Source of the DNA: Lachnospiraceae bacterium MD308 | GTDB taxonomy: Bacteria; Bacillota; Clostridia; Lachnospirales; Lachnospiraceae | Reading direction: 5' to 3' | NCBI GenBank assembly: GCA_000403475.2 | Contig: KE159795.1 | Span: forward strand, 232,813-296,812 | Length of the DNA: 64,000 bases | Shown: piece after piece, positions 9,461 through 18,436 of the stretch | How the letters are laid out: every line of letters starts with the position of its first letter | How positions within the stretch are numbered: the stretch's first letter is position 1 | Translations under genes and position numbers: made by a program | The notes under the pieces: generated by a model | Told to the model about the DNA's origin: nothing | The model's database searches: none | Seen by the model: the letters and a program-made list of their open reading frames with translations, nothing else

Positions 9461-9642
9461 CAGTTAAAACATTCTACTATTCCTACTTGCACCCTTTAGT
9501 TTTCGTCAAAAATAAAGGGATGTCTTTTTATGTCCAAATATTCTTTCTGTTCCTTTGGTGTTTTCCTATCAAACCAAATATCTCCAAAAAAATGAGATCC
9601 CTCAATATATCGCTTACTTTTTGGGAAATACTATATTTTATA

Positions 9643-9656
9643 TTATAAGCTTATAA
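9643..9656. promoter_or_regulatory. 14-bp perfect palindrome upstream of XRE gene
   Basis: TTATAAGCTTATAA lies 82 bp before the start of the XRE gene at 9738, in an AT-rich stretch. It is a plausible operator for autoregulation. The rest of 9461-9737 shows only AT-rich sequence and the ribosome-binding site AGAAGGAGAGG. Confidence 0.35.
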
Positions 9657-9737
9657 AGTTTTGTTTTCAACGCTTTTAAAGTTTTATTCTTCTTTTTTCA
9701 CAATTGTTAGAATAAAGAAGGAGAGGATGTGAATTTC

Positions 9738-10076
9738 ATGGATAACTTAAAGACTTTGCGTCAACAAAATAGCCTCAGCCAACAACGCCTTGCTGACATA
9801 TTGCACATAAGCCAACAATCTGTATACAAATATGAAAATGGCATTACAACTCCTGATATAGAAACTCTCTTAAACATGGCTGATTATTTTAACACTTCTG
9901 TTGATTATTTAATTGGTTATACCGATATTCCTCACAAAATTGAGCCAGTCTCCGAGTATGCCCTCAATGCCGATGAGCAAGCAATCATAAAAAAATATAG
10001 ACAGCTCCCTGCATCCAATCGTAATTTAATACAAAGGACAATTGATGAACTTTTAAATAATATTCATCTTAAATGA
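9738..10076 (+). CDS. XRE-family transcriptional regulator
   Basis: 112 residues from ATG 9738, preceded by AGAAGGAGAGG at a good distance; the GTG three codons earlier is too close to that site. The N-terminal Cro/CI HTH (residues about 4-58: LRQQNSLSQQRLADILHISQ, VYKYENGITTPDIETL, VDYLIGYTD) is typical of Clostridial mobile-element repressors. It is followed by a short helical dimerisation tail. A strong terminator follows at once, so the gene is monocistronic. It is one candidate repressor for the shared operators at 28979-29024 and 40695-40740, but nothing in the sequence links them directly. Confidence 0.8.
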   Translation: MDNLKTLRQQNSLSQQRLADILHISQQSVYKYENGITTPDIETLLNMADYFNTSVDYLIGYTDIPHKIEPVSEYALNADEQAIIKKYRQLPASNRNLIQRTIDELLNNIHLK

Positions 10077-10111
10077 TGGTATTAAAATAACTCTATTTAT
10101 TATACGCGCTG

Positions 10112-10148
10112 ACACCGCAGACGCTATATCGCCTGCGGTGTTTATTTT
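10112..10148 (+). terminator. Intrinsic terminator after the XRE gene
   Basis: The stem ACACCGCAG/CTGCGGTGT with a 12-base loop is followed by TTTATTTT, 35 bp after the stop codon. Confidence 0.8.
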
Positions 10149-10286
10149 GTGCATAATTTCTTAACACAGTTTTCCCCTACTATTTCTGTAGGAACTTATA
10201 TATGTTCCTCTTCTCCTTCCATCATGTTAAATTCATTTGCCGCTGCCGAATACCATCTGCCAACAGAACAGGGGACTATCTGCATT

Positions 10287-10847
10287 TTACAGAAACCCAT
10301 CATGATTTGACACATCTGAACTTTCATTTTCATGGTAACTGAAATACCCATCCCCGACAATCACATGGTCTTTTAAAGGAATCCCCAAAAGCTTTCCTGC
10401 CTCATTGACACGTTTCGTTATGATGGTATCCTCCTCGCTGGGCGTACAATCTCCTGACGGATGGTTATGTGCAAGGATAATCCCCGCAGCACCTGCCAGT
10501 ACCGCATGTTTGAAAGTCTCCCTTGGTTCAGCCATTGTCGCGTTCACTGTACCGATAGATACGATCTCTATCGCCAGAGGCCTGCATTTGCTGTCTATGG
10601 ACAGGACAAGCAGATGTTCCCTGTCCGCACCATTTAAAATGTTTCTTGCAAATTCAGCCACTTTTTCCGGATTATTGATCGTTCCTGCTGCATACGGTAT
10701 TTCCTTTTCTTTTATCACAGATAACCGCACCAGAGGTATATATTTCTCCACTATTTTACCACTCCCTCCGTAATATATCTGACTAAATTCACGGACTATT
10801 CCGGCATTTTGTAACAATTTACAAAGCTTTACGCAGCTTTCCGGCAC
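10287..10847 (-). CDS. radC: RadC-family JAB/MPN protein
   Basis: About 187 residues from GTG 10847 (TTG 10817 is an alternative); the longer frame overlaps parB by more than 100 bp and reads as a shadow there. The MPN/JAB metalloprotease-like motif is complete (LAHNHPSGD, with SEEDT downstream), and the PRETFKHAV and HVIVGDGYFSYHE stretches are typical of RadC. Chromosomal RadC proteins carry an N-terminal UPF0758 helix-hairpin-helix that this short form lacks, as is usual on plasmids and ICEs. It is the third gene of parA-parB-radC. The function of RadC is not settled. Confidence 0.82.
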   Translation of the reverse strand: MPESCVKLCKLLQNAGIVREFSQIYYGGSGKIVEKYIPLVRLSVIKEKEIPYAAGTINNPEKVAEFARNILNGADREHLLVLSIDSKCRPLAIEIVSIGTVNATMAEPRETFKHAVLAGAAGIILAHNHPSGDCTPSEEDTIITKRVNEAGKLLGIPLKDHVIVGDGYFSYHENESSDVSNHDGFL

Positions 10848-11932
10848 CGCATCAGAATCTCTTTCATTAAACTTAAGTCTTCCCTTCTCACGCAGTCCGC
10901 TTTCCGCATGATTGCTCCGGCGACAAATACCGCCCACTCCGTATCGGTCCAGTCTTTCTGTGGGATGTTCGATTCGAACACTTTTTGGATCGCTGTCTCA
11001 ACAGTCTTTGTCATATTACCTGTATGGTTTCCTATCCATTCTTCCACCAGCCTTGTATAGGTATCTGCCAGCTCTTCCTTTACGGATTTATCCTTCCTCT
11101 TATTTTGGGACTTTTGTATCTGCAATTCTCTCTTCTCTTCCCGGGCACTTTTTTCCTTATCAGCTATTGACATTCCGATGTTCGTTTCGAACAACTTATT
11201 TCCTTCCAAAGCCTTACTGTATGGATTTTCCGTTTTTGTTTCCCCCGTAATCTCCTTGATGGATACACTTCCGCTTTCTGCAGATTTGGCCGCGATCTCT
11301 TTCTGCCGCTCCGGCGGAAGTTTTGCCGCCTCATATGCCGCAGTGATCCCGAGATTCCCTTTCTTAAGCTCTTCCTTGATCTCCGGCGAGGCATGTTTAT
11401 TGATACTGTCCATCTTGGCTACGTTGGAACTGCTCTCATTCATCAGGTCTGCCACGATATCCCTCATGCTCCCTTTTATTTCCAATCCGTCCTCTTTTTT
11501 AGCCCTTACCAACGCCTCTTTGAACCGCTGGGCCTGCTGTGTCCTCTCCCAGGCTGTCAGTTCACGGTTATAAATGTTCCCTGTGAGCAGGGACAGTTCT
11601 AATACCGCAGGCGTCATATCCTTATAGAGATACCGGACTTTCTCATATTCCTTATACCCACGTTCGATATTAAGGATATTCGCAAGATTGCGCCTGTGCC
11701 CGCTCACGATGATAAACTCCCCGTCTATCCTTGCCAACACCGACGGCTGCTGCTGTCCTACCGCAAGGAAACTGTCCGCAAGCTCTTCTATCTTCTCCTG
11801 AGAATAAAAATTACCCTCCGAAGGCTTCACTTCGTAAGGGCTTAGCCAGATTTCCTTATACTCACTTACTTTTTCCGTCCCGGATATCATACTCTTTACA
11901 TCCACAATATCATTGATCCCAAACTTTGCCAT
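10829..11932 (-). CDS. parB: ParB-like partition or nuclease-domain protein
   Basis: 367 residues. The N-terminal ParB/Spo0J (CTPase) fold spans about residues 24-125, with the box motif SGHRRNLAN at 77-85 and ELSLLTGNIYNRELTAWER leading into the HTH region at about 125-200. The C-terminal half is helical and charged, with a last segment (DWTDTEWAVFVAGAIMRKA) that may dimerise. ATG 11932 has GAGGG just upstream and follows the parA stop by 10 bp. With ParA it would segregate or stabilise a plasmid or circular ICE. Since parA is split, the operon may no longer work as a partition system. Confidence 0.85.
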   Translation of the reverse strand: MAKFGINDIVDVKSMISGTEKVSEYKEIWLSPYEVKPSEGNFYSQEKIEELADSFLAVGQQQPSVLARIDGEFIIVSGHRRNLANILNIERGYKEYEKVRYLYKDMTPAVLELSLLTGNIYNRELTAWERTQQAQRFKEALVRAKKEDGLEIKGSMRDIVADLMNESSSNVAKMDSINKHASPEIKEELKKGNLGITAAYEAAKLPPERQKEIAAKSAESGSVSIKEITGETKTENPYSKALEGNKLFETNIGMSIADKEKSAREEKRELQIQKSQNKRKDKSVKEELADTYTRLVEEWIGNHTGNMTKTVETAIQKVFESNIPQKDWTDTEWAVFVAGAIMRKADCVRREDLSLMKEILMRCRKAA

Positions 11933-11941
11933 ACCCTCAGC

Positions 11942-12758
11942 CTACCTTCCTTTCCCCGTATATGCTGTCACGAACTTCTTGTAATCCTGTGCCGCCCCAC
12001 AGCATGGGCTGTATTCATAGATCGGTTTCCTCAAGAAAGAATTTTCCGCCACCTTCTTTGAATACCGGATGACTCCAAGGACAGGATATTTCCCATAATG
12101 TATACTTTCTTTATTCCCATTCTCCCTTTTCAGCCATTCCAGACCCGCAGATTCTCCATCTGTATTCTGATAAGATGTGACCAGTACGCCTCTTAGTATA
12201 AGCGCCGGGTTAAAGGCTTTGGCATCCTCAATCTGCTCCGCCACAATATCCAGCCCTTCCAGCGAATCTTCATCAATCTTTACCGGCACGATCACTTCAT
12301 CTGTAACCGCAAGGGCATTGATAACATTAATACTAATATCCGGAGGATTATCTATGATGCAGTAATCATATTTATCGTAGACAGGAATCTCTTCCCCATC
12401 CTCCCTTCCATTCCCCCTTCCAGTTTCTTTTCCAGTCTCTTTTCCGTCCAGCAGGAATCTTTTGTATCTCTCCGTTTTTTCTGCACCGCCTTCCATCATC
12501 AGTCGGCAGGCCGCCCCGAACAGCGACATGTTGGCTGTTATGATGTCCATGCCGTCATAATCTGTCTTCTGTATCAGCTCCCTGGGTGAATCCCACTCCC
12601 CGTTTAAGAGCCTTGTCACCGGCGCAATAGCCTCCGCATCGTATCTCTTATATGCCCTGCTGAGATTCCCCTGCTTGTCATTGTCCAGCAGCAATACCCT
12701 GTACCCTCTTCTCCACAGCTCGTATGCCAGATTGACCGCCGTAAATGTCTTGCCCGTC
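11942..12758 (-). pseudogene. parA: parA, 3' part, separated from its start by a RIT element
   Basis: The frame reads from inside the Walker A motif (KTGKTFTAVNLAYELW) through the A' motif (RVLLLDNDKQGN), the Walker B region (YDYCIIDNPPDISINVINA) and the C-terminal part to the stop at 11942. The start and the first half of Walker A (MKVVNLLNMKGGV) lie 3.4 kb away at 16217-16255, beyond the recombinase trio. Joined, the two parts give a normal ParA/Soj-type ATPase of about 285 residues. Internal starts inside the 3' part would give a protein without a P-loop. By inference it is inactive unless the element excises. Confidence 0.88.
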
Positions 12759-12778
12759 TTATGTGAAGCTTCACATAA
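12759..12778. repeat. 20-bp perfect palindrome at the left edge of the RIT element
   Basis: TTATGTGAAGCTTCACATAA is its own reverse complement. It lies between the interrupted parA sequence and the left terminal repeat, and has no counterpart at the right end. Confidence 0.7.
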
Positions 12779-12800
12779 AGTCGGTTATGAAAAGTAAGTT

Positions 12801-12869
12801 ATTATGCAAAGTTGAGCCTACACTTTTGCTGATTTTATAGGGTATAGGCTCTTTTGAACTTTGCATAAT
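12801..12869. repeat. Large inverted repeat at the 3' end of the RIT operon
   Basis: ATTATGCAAAGTT (12801-12813) pairs with AACTTTGCATAAT (12857-12869), and GAGCCTA (12814-12820) pairs with TAGGCTC (12845-12851). It may be a recombinase-binding site or a transcript-end hairpin for the recombinase genes. Confidence 0.65.
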
Positions 12870-12882
12870 CAGGAGTAAACCC

Positions 12883-13896
12883 TTATAAAGATTTCAACCA
12901 ATCAAGAAGGTCTTTATCCTTTTTCCACGCTGGCAGTTCGTCAGATGATGGACTGTTGTAAGCTTCCGTCAATGCTTTTCGCTTCATTTTTTCGTCTGCC
13001 CGTGCGTAGATTTCGGTTGTTGAAATATCAGAATGTCCCAGTAGATCTCTGATATAAACAAGATTGACTCCGGACTGAAGCAGATGCATTGCTTTGCTAT
13101 GCCTCAGCCAATGCGGTGTGATTTCATCGGATATATCCTTTATTCCCATTGCTTGAGCCTGTGCAGCATATTTTTTCAAAATATATGTCACTCCGGCTCT
13201 CGTCAGGGGTTTATTGCTCCGGTTGGTAAATAACGGATTGCGACCATATACAGGCGAAGCCAGACCAGAACCTTCCATATACTGCTTCAACAATTCCCCA
13301 GTTGGTCTCATGACTGGAACAATGCGGCTTTTACCGCCTTTGCCTGTCAGTACGATGGTGACAGTATCATTTAAAGCAACATCACAAACTTTTAGATCCA
13401 CAAGTTCCTGAACCCTTGCTCCGGTATCATATAAAAGTGACAGCAGAACAGCATCTCTTTTCCCCTGGATCGTTGTCCTGTCGGGTTGTTCTAACAGGCC
13501 CTTGATGCTATCCAATGGAAGATACATGAGTGGCACCGTATCCGTTTTTTTCATTGGAATAGCCAGGATTTTCTGGCTTTGCTGTATATACTGTGGTTCT
13601 TCTACCATTAAAAAGCTGAAAAATGAATGGATTGCAGCGAGACGTTGATTCCTTGTCGCCGCTTTGCAGTTACGTTCTTCTTCCAGCCATTGCAGAAAGC
13701 GGAGGATCAGATCCCTGTTTATTTTTGCAACTGTCAGCTTTTCCGGCAAAAGGTTCTCCTGATCTCTGCAGTATCTTAAAAATAATGAGAATGAGTCCCT
13801 GTATGCTAACTGGGTATTACGTTTGCTGCCGACCTGGCAGGGAAGATATACTGACAGGAACTGCGTTAAATACTGTGCAAAATCAGTTTCCTTCAT
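12883..13896 (-). CDS. RIT tyrosine recombinase, third gene
   Basis: 337 residues from ATG 13896, which has GGAGG 7 bases upstream. An N-terminal SAM-like core-binding domain (about 1-110) is followed by the catalytic domain with the R-HxxR-H-Y set: YDTGARVQEL, HWLRHSKAMHLL, LGHSDISTTEIYAR. It overlaps the previous gene by 14 bp. In RIT elements all three recombinases are kept together, but their division of labour is not well known. Confidence 0.88.
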   Translation of the reverse strand: MKETDFAQYLTQFLSVYLPCQVGSKRNTQLAYRDSFSLFLRYCRDQENLLPEKLTVAKINRDLILRFLQWLEEERNCKAATRNQRLAAIHSFFSFLMVEEPQYIQQSQKILAIPMKKTDTVPLMYLPLDSIKGLLEQPDRTTIQGKRDAVLLSLLYDTGARVQELVDLKVCDVALNDTVTIVLTGKGGKSRIVPVMRPTGELLKQYMEGSGLASPVYGRNPLFTNRSNKPLTRAGVTYILKKYAAQAQAMGIKDISDEITPHWLRHSKAMHLLQSGVNLVYIRDLLGHSDISTTEIYARADEKMKRKALTEAYNSPSSDELPAWKKDKDLLDWLKSL

Positions 13897-14869
13897 GGCA
13901 TACCTCCGGGATGACGTATGCACATGACCTTTCCACTTCCCTCATCAGGTCTGGATAAACTTCCGCTGTCAGGCGCAGATACCTTGCTGTTGAGCGTATT
14001 GTTTTGTGCCCCATATATGTGGAAAGAATCGGGAGCATAGCCGTTAAATCGGCTTCTTCCCTGATCCACTTTTGTAAAACATGAACCGCAAATGTATGGC
14101 GTACATCATGCAGACGGGGGCCCTGCCCTTTTCCTCCATGTGAAATCCCTGCCGCTTCCAGATACCTGCGGTACCTTTGATAGATAGTCATCGGACTGAT
14201 CATGGTCTTATCAGGAGCAGGGAAGAAAAAGTCACAGTCTTTTTCCCACCAGATTTTATCTGCATAGGATATACAGGCTTCTTTTACGGAATCTGATAAT
14301 GGGATATACCGGTCACGGTCAGTCTTTGCTTCACGGATCGTAAGAATCCCATCTTCGAGATTTACATCCCCGCAGCGAAGTCCGACAACTTCTGACACAC
14401 GAAGTCCACAGCCATAAAGAATCCTGAAGATCACTGGTAACGCCAGATGCATATTTCTTGCAACTTCTTTGGGTTCTGTTTCATCAGCGGCTTTGATTAC
14501 AGCTGCTATCTGCTCATGTGTAAATATATATGGTACAAATGAACTGTGATTCAAACCCTTCACTTCCGGCACGATATAAGCGTCATAACCAAGGGTATTA
14601 AGGTATATGGCAAACTGTCTTATGCAGGTAATGCGGTGTGACCGACTTTTTTCGGATTCACCTGCCCGGGGCGCTGTCCATTTTTCTGCAAGGGAGCGTG
14701 ATATTTTTATTTCTGTGACACTCTGTTCTTCACTGAAACGACAAAACCGGGATAAACATTTCGGTTCATCTGCATATTTAAAACCTGTGCTTCTTTTGTA
14801 CTGAATGAATTCCTGGGCAACTTCCGCAAATGAACCTGTCATGGATGGAGATTTTCTGATTCTTGTCAT
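13883..14869 (-). CDS. RIT tyrosine recombinase, second gene
   Basis: 328 residues from ATG 14869, which shares one base with the stop of the first recombinase (TAATG) and has GGAGGTGG upstream. The catalytic residues are in YGCGLRVSEVVGL, LHDVRHTFAVHVL and MGHKTIRSTARYLRL. The SAM-like N-terminal domain spans about 10-105. It is expressed by translational coupling within the trio. Confidence 0.88.
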   Translation of the reverse strand: MTRIRKSPSMTGSFAEVAQEFIQYKRSTGFKYADEPKCLSRFCRFSEEQSVTEIKISRSLAEKWTAPRAGESEKSRSHRITCIRQFAIYLNTLGYDAYIVPEVKGLNHSSFVPYIFTHEQIAAVIKAADETEPKEVARNMHLALPVIFRILYGCGLRVSEVVGLRCGDVNLEDGILTIREAKTDRDRYIPLSDSVKEACISYADKIWWEKDCDFFFPAPDKTMISPMTIYQRYRRYLEAAGISHGGKGQGPRLHDVRHTFAVHVLQKWIREEADLTAMLPILSTYMGHKTIRSTARYLRLTAEVYPDLMREVERSCAYVIPEVCHEGN

Positions 14870-16083
14870 TAGATTGCCACCTCCAATGCACATTTCCGAA
14901 GCTCGGTGATATCAATACGAAGATATGCCATCGTAGTTTCAGTAGTTGTGTGCCCCAGGATTTCTGAAATGACCGGAAGCGGAATCTCATGCTCCAACAG
15001 GCGGCTCGCAAGGCTGTGGCGGAGTGTGTGGGAGCCTTTCTTTTTCCCTTCAAGATGGATTCCCGATCTCTGGAGACGTACCCTTACAAGGGCGCCGACC
15101 GCACCCGGATTGAAATCCGTATAAGGAGGAACCTGTCTCACAAAAACGTGATCCGAGCCGGTTTTAGGCCTTGCGTTCTTCAGATAGTTAATGATCGCTT
15201 CGCCAACATCTTCTAAAAGAGGAAGTTCTAACGGATTTCCTGTTTTTACCTGGTTCAAATGGATTACTTCTCTTTCCCAGTCGATATTGGAAAACCTTAA
15301 ATTTGCGACATCACTACTGCGTAATCCAAGTCTTGCAATCAGAAGAATGATTGCATAATCACGGATTCCACAGGGATTCCCAAGGTCAATCGAGTCAAGA
15401 AGTTTTGTCACCTCATTCGCAGAATACGAAGAAGGTAATCGGCTCTGCCTGTTGTAATGAGGGTTTGGAAGTTTTGAAAACATCTCCTGCTCCATAAGAC
15501 CATGTTCATAGCAGTATTTCAGATAATAGCGCACCGCACGCATTGTATGATTTATGGTTGGCTTTTCATAACAGTTCAAAGATGCCATGAAATCCAAAAC
15601 GTCTTTGAGAGACAGTGTATCTAAAGAAGTAATGTTCTTCCTGCTTAAAAACGCAAAAAAGCGCTCCAAATATAAACTGAAAATCTTATTTGATTTTTTT
15701 ATTATCCCGATATCTTCTCGATGGGAAATATATGCTTCTGCGCTATATCTAAATCCCTCTGGGAAAGTGTATGCTCTTTTATCCATGGCAAGATAAAGAA
15801 CTACATTCCCTGAACGCTGGTATTCTGCCAAAGCATTTATACAACGGGAATAGGCTGTACACCATTTTTTCAACGCTATCTTAGATGACATAGAATAATG
15901 GTCTTCTAAAAACTGTAATCCAAAATCCATGCTGAAAGAATCAGTACCTTGTTCGTGGGAGTAGAGCAAAAGCTGTTTTGTAAGAGTTTTAAATACTTTT
16001 TGGTAATAGCTGGATGCACCTGCCTGTACGAGTGCTTCCCCGGTTTGGTTGATCAGTTGCTGCAAAGTTGATTTTTCCATCAT
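14869..16083 (-). CDS. RIT tyrosine recombinase, first gene
   Basis: 404 residues from ATG 16083, with AAGGAGG at ideal spacing; a longer in-frame start has no such site. The N-terminal part is longer than in the other two (about 180 residues before the catalytic core). The active-site set is ARLGLRSSDVANL, SHTLRHSLASRLL and LGHTTTETTMAYLRI. It is the promoter-proximal gene of the trio. The promoter must lie in 16084-16216, between it and the right terminal repeat. Confidence 0.88.
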   Translation of the reverse strand: MMEKSTLQQLINQTGEALVQAGASSYYQKVFKTLTKQLLLYSHEQGTDSFSMDFGLQFLEDHYSMSSKIALKKWCTAYSRCINALAEYQRSGNVVLYLAMDKRAYTFPEGFRYSAEAYISHREDIGIIKKSNKIFSLYLERFFAFLSRKNITSLDTLSLKDVLDFMASLNCYEKPTINHTMRAVRYYLKYCYEHGLMEQEMFSKLPNPHYNRQSRLPSSYSANEVTKLLDSIDLGNPCGIRDYAIILLIARLGLRSSDVANLRFSNIDWEREVIHLNQVKTGNPLELPLLEDVGEAIINYLKNARPKTGSDHVFVRQVPPYTDFNPGAVGALVRVRLQRSGIHLEGKKKGSHTLRHSLASRLLEHEIPLPVISEILGHTTTETTMAYLRIDITELRKCALEVAI

Positions 16084-16216
16084 GTGTTCCTCCTTAAGTG
16101 ATTTGATAAAATACACTTAAATCGTGATAGATTATGGAAAGTAAATCAACTAAAGAATCCTTTATTTATAAGGATTTCTATCATTAACTTTGCATAATGT
16201 ATAGCTTTTCATAAGC

Positions 16217-16255
16217 TACACCGCCTTTCATGTTGAGTAAATTGACCACCTTCAT
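16217..16255 (-). pseudogene. parA: parA, 5' fragment up to the Walker A motif
   Basis: ATG 16255 is preceded by GAGGAAGAAG. It encodes MKVVNLLNMKGGV and then runs into the RIT right end. The 13 residues are the first beta-strand and the start of the deviant Walker A of ParA. The frame continues correctly in the fragment that ends at 11942. Confidence 0.85.
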
Positions 16256-16310
16256 CTTCTTCCTCACTTTCCGCACCTGTATATGGCGCATTTATTTTTT
16301 TGCGTAGAGA

Positions 16311-16336
16311 AAGCCGGAACATCTCTGCCCCGGCTT
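16311..16336. terminator. GC-rich hairpin between HEPN gene and parA
   Basis: AAGCCGG (16311-16317) pairs with CCGGCTT (16330-16336). It lies after the HEPN gene and before parA, both read on the minus strand, but the T-run is weak. Confidence 0.45.
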
Positions 16337-16430
16337 CATTATTATAATATACAACTAAAATCTCTTTATCTTCGCTTTCATTTTATCAAAATATACTATT
16401 TCTCTCTTTTCTTATCTCTGCCGTTGTGAA

Positions 16431-16868
16431 TCATCTTTCATTTTCTGCATCAGATTCCATATTTTCAGTTTCTTTGAGAATGTATTTTTCAATTTTCCCG
16501 ACAATATATTCTGCATTTGACACCTGTTGTTGTGTTTCCTCTTTACTTGCAATATAAAAATCATCATAGTCTGATGCATTACGGATTCTTTCTGCTTTTG
16601 CTATAAGCTGATAATCTTCTTGCGAAAAGGTGCCATCTCCTTTATATATAAATTCAAAATTGAATTGTTTCAGACCACCGCTATGAGTTTGCACTTCCTT
16701 TCCAACTATAGCCAATAAAGCCTTTATACTTTTCTCTATAGAATAAAAAGCTCTGTTATTTGCAGATTTATAAGATTCTTTCATCAACAAATCCTGCGCC
16801 TCCGAAAGAAGTTCAACCGCCCTCTCCATCCGTATCCTCGCAAGAATCTGTGCATATTCTTTATCCAT
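16431..16868 (-). CDS. HEPN-domain protein (toxin half of an MNT-HEPN pair)
   Basis: 145 residues forming a four-helix HEPN fold. The conserved C-terminal helix reads ERIRNASDYDDFYIASK, where the usual RHxxDY is RNxxDY, so the histidine of the RX4-6H RNase motif is not obvious. HEPN proteins paired with minimal nucleotidyltransferases act as toxins whose activity is blocked by the partner. The partner gene (18430-18876) is 1.6 kb upstream in the same direction, separated by an IS1380 element. Normal pairs overlap or abut, so expression of this gene probably changed after insertion. Its start has only a weak ribosome-binding site because the sequence upstream belongs to an inserted repeat. Confidence 0.75.
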   Translation of the reverse strand: MDKEYAQILARIRMERAVELLSEAQDLLMKESYKSANNRAFYSIEKSIKALLAIVGKEVQTHSGGLKQFNFEFIYKGDGTFSQEDYQLIAKAERIRNASDYDDFYIASKEETQQQVSNAEYIVGKIEKYILKETENMESDAENER

Positions 16869-16871
16869 AAA

Positions 16872-16929
16872 CCTGAATTATTCACAGTACAACAGCATCA
16901 GCCGTTGAAATCCGCGTAGTTACTGTATT
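16872..16929 (+). repeat. Left arm of inverted repeat flanking IS1380
   Basis: It starts CCTGAATTATTCAC and contains AAATCCGCGTAGTTAC. The right arm at 18468-18528, read on the opposite strand, starts with the same 14 bases and later has AAATCTGCCGTAGTTGCC. The pair resembles the ends of a small palindromic element that IS1380 later entered. Confidence 0.55.
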
Positions 16930-16950
16930 TTAATTGAATATTGCGTTTCA

Positions 16951-18436
16951 CCTATTTAGTGAATAGAAAAAGACCTCTATCTGTGGTAAAATTTAGGTGT
17001 CGAATCCAAACAAATACCTCAGAAAGAAGGTCTCTCTATGGATATTTTAAACACTGTAAGCTTAGAAAGCAATAGCCAAATTAAAATTAATTTTGACGGA
17101 GGCGATTTATCCTCCGATGCAGGACTTCTCCTGTTTAAAGAGTTCCTGTTTAAGATTGGCGCCGTTAAGCTCATCAATCGTATGTTCAAAACCAATGATA
17201 CTGCATGGTTCCGTATCCATAAGGATGATGCGAATCTGATGCAGGTAATCTATCAGATTGCCAGCGCATACTTTGAGGATGACTGTGCAGATGAGCTGAC
17301 AAATGAGCCAGTCATGACAGCTGTTTTAGACAAGGATGCCCTGGCATCCCAGCCTACCTTGTCACGCTTTTATAACCGCATGGATGAAGATACACTCAAC
17401 CAGCTAAGCCAGATTACACGTGAACTCCGTAAAGTCATCTATTCCATAAAGAGACCGGAATTCATGCTTTTTGATATTGACTCCACACTTCTTGATACCT
17501 ATGGGAATCAGGAAGGAGAAGGTTTCAACTATCATTATCAGGCACATGGTTATCATCCTCTGTTGTGTTACGATGGATTAACCGGTGATCTTCTAAAAGC
17601 GGAGCTTCGCGACGGTACCATGTATTGCAGCAAGGAAGCAGACATTTTTATGAAATCTCTTCTGGATGAATTCATCTGTGATTTTCCAGATATGCCGCTT
17701 TACCTTCGTGGTGACAGTGGTTTTGCAGCCCCCGATTTGTATGAAGTTCTTGAAGATAAGAACTGTAAATACGCCATCCGACTGAAAGAGAATGCAAAGC
17801 TTCGCGAATTAGCTGAAGATAAAAGCCAGGCATTGTACCGCGCGACAAAATTCAACCAGGTGGATTACGCCGTCGAGTATGGAGAGTTTATGTATCAGGC
17901 GGGCTCATGGAGCCATCCGCGCAGAGTTGTTTTTAAAATCGAAAAGCCTTATGGGCAAATGATTCATCTATATACCTTTATTGTCACAACGATGGAAATG
18001 GAACCCTACCAGGTACTTCAGTTCTATTGCGGCAGAGGCAAGATGGAAAATTTCATCAAAGAAGGCAAGAGTGGTTTTGACTTTGCTTCTGTAAGCAGTT
18101 CCTACAAGCTGGTAAATGCGAACCGCCTTTTGGTTCATACATTAGCTTATAATCTATTCAATTGGTTTAGGCGATTGGCACTTGCTGTCAGTATGAGAAA
18201 ACAGCGTATAGATACCATTCGTTTAAAATTGCTGAAAATTGCCGCAAGAGTGGTAAAATCAGCACGATACAAATATTTCAAGCTGTGTAGCAGTTGTCCC
18301 TACAAGAAAGAATTTTACGAGACACTGGAAAATATCCATAATCTGCAGCCACAGTTGGAATGACAACTTTTAACGAACCTTGACAATCACAATAAGCTTT
18401 TAAACCTATCACAGGAGAAGTCTGCCCATTTATAGG
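16951..18436 (+). mobile_element. IS1380-family insertion sequence
   Basis: It is bounded by imperfect inverted repeats starting CCTATTTAGTG (left) and, on the other strand, CCTATAAATGGGCAG (right). A single transposase gene lies inside. The size is 1486 bp. I see no clear target duplication, so one edge may be off by a few bases or the ends rearranged. Confidence 0.8.
17038..18363 (+). CDS. IS1380-family transposase
   Basis: 441 residues, full length for the family. DDE catalytic motifs are visible: the first Asp in LFDIDSTLLDTYG, the second in LRGDSGFAAPDLY, and the Glu region in FYCGRGKMENFIKEGKSGFD (Y-x2-R-x3-E spacing). The N-terminal segment FDGGDLSSDAGLLL is characteristic of the family. 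ATG 17038 has GAAAGAAGG upstream. It appears intact and possibly active. It sits between the two genes of an MNT-HEPN pair. Confidence 0.9.
   Translation: MDILNTVSLESNSQIKINFDGGDLSSDAGLLLFKEFLFKIGAVKLINRMFKTNDTAWFRIHKDDANLMQVIYQIASAYFEDDCADELTNEPVMTAVLDKDALASQPTLSRFYNRMDEDTLNQLSQITRELRKVIYSIKRPEFMLFDIDSTLLDTYGNQEGEGFNYHYQAHGYHPLLCYDGLTGDLLKAELRDGTMYCSKEADIFMKSLLDEFICDFPDMPLYLRGDSGFAAPDLYEVLEDKNCKYAIRLKENAKLRELAEDKSQALYRATKFNQVDYAVEYGEFMYQAGSWSHPRRVVFKIEKPYGQMIHLYTFIVTTMEMEPYQVLQFYCGRGKMENFIKEGKSGFDFASVSSSYKLVNANRLLVHTLAYNLFNWFRRLALAVSMRKQRIDTIRLKLLKIAARVVKSARYKYFKLCSSCPYKKEFYETLENIHNLQPQLE

Larger units (their letters stand above)
12759..16216 (-). mobile_element. RIT element (recombinase in trio) inserted in parA
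   Basis: Three tandem, overlapping tyrosine recombinase genes form the RIT signature. Terminal inverted repeats lie at 12785-12813 and 16186-16214: TTATGAAAAG, six variable bases, then ATTATGCAAAGTT, the same on both sides in inverted orientation. A third inverted copy of the 13-mer at 12857-12869 can fold with the left end into a large hairpin. Both outer flanks are parA sequence. Exact edges are uncertain by a few bases because I cannot see the empty site. Confidence 0.88.

Noticed and set aside
10405..10773. 122-codon plus-strand frame
   Set aside because: It is antisense to RadC, where the JAB motif proves the real frame.
12883..16083. Tn554-type transposon
   Set aside because: Tn554 has two recombinases plus TnpC, which is not a recombinase. 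Here all three proteins carry the full tyrosine recombinase active site, which is the RIT pattern.
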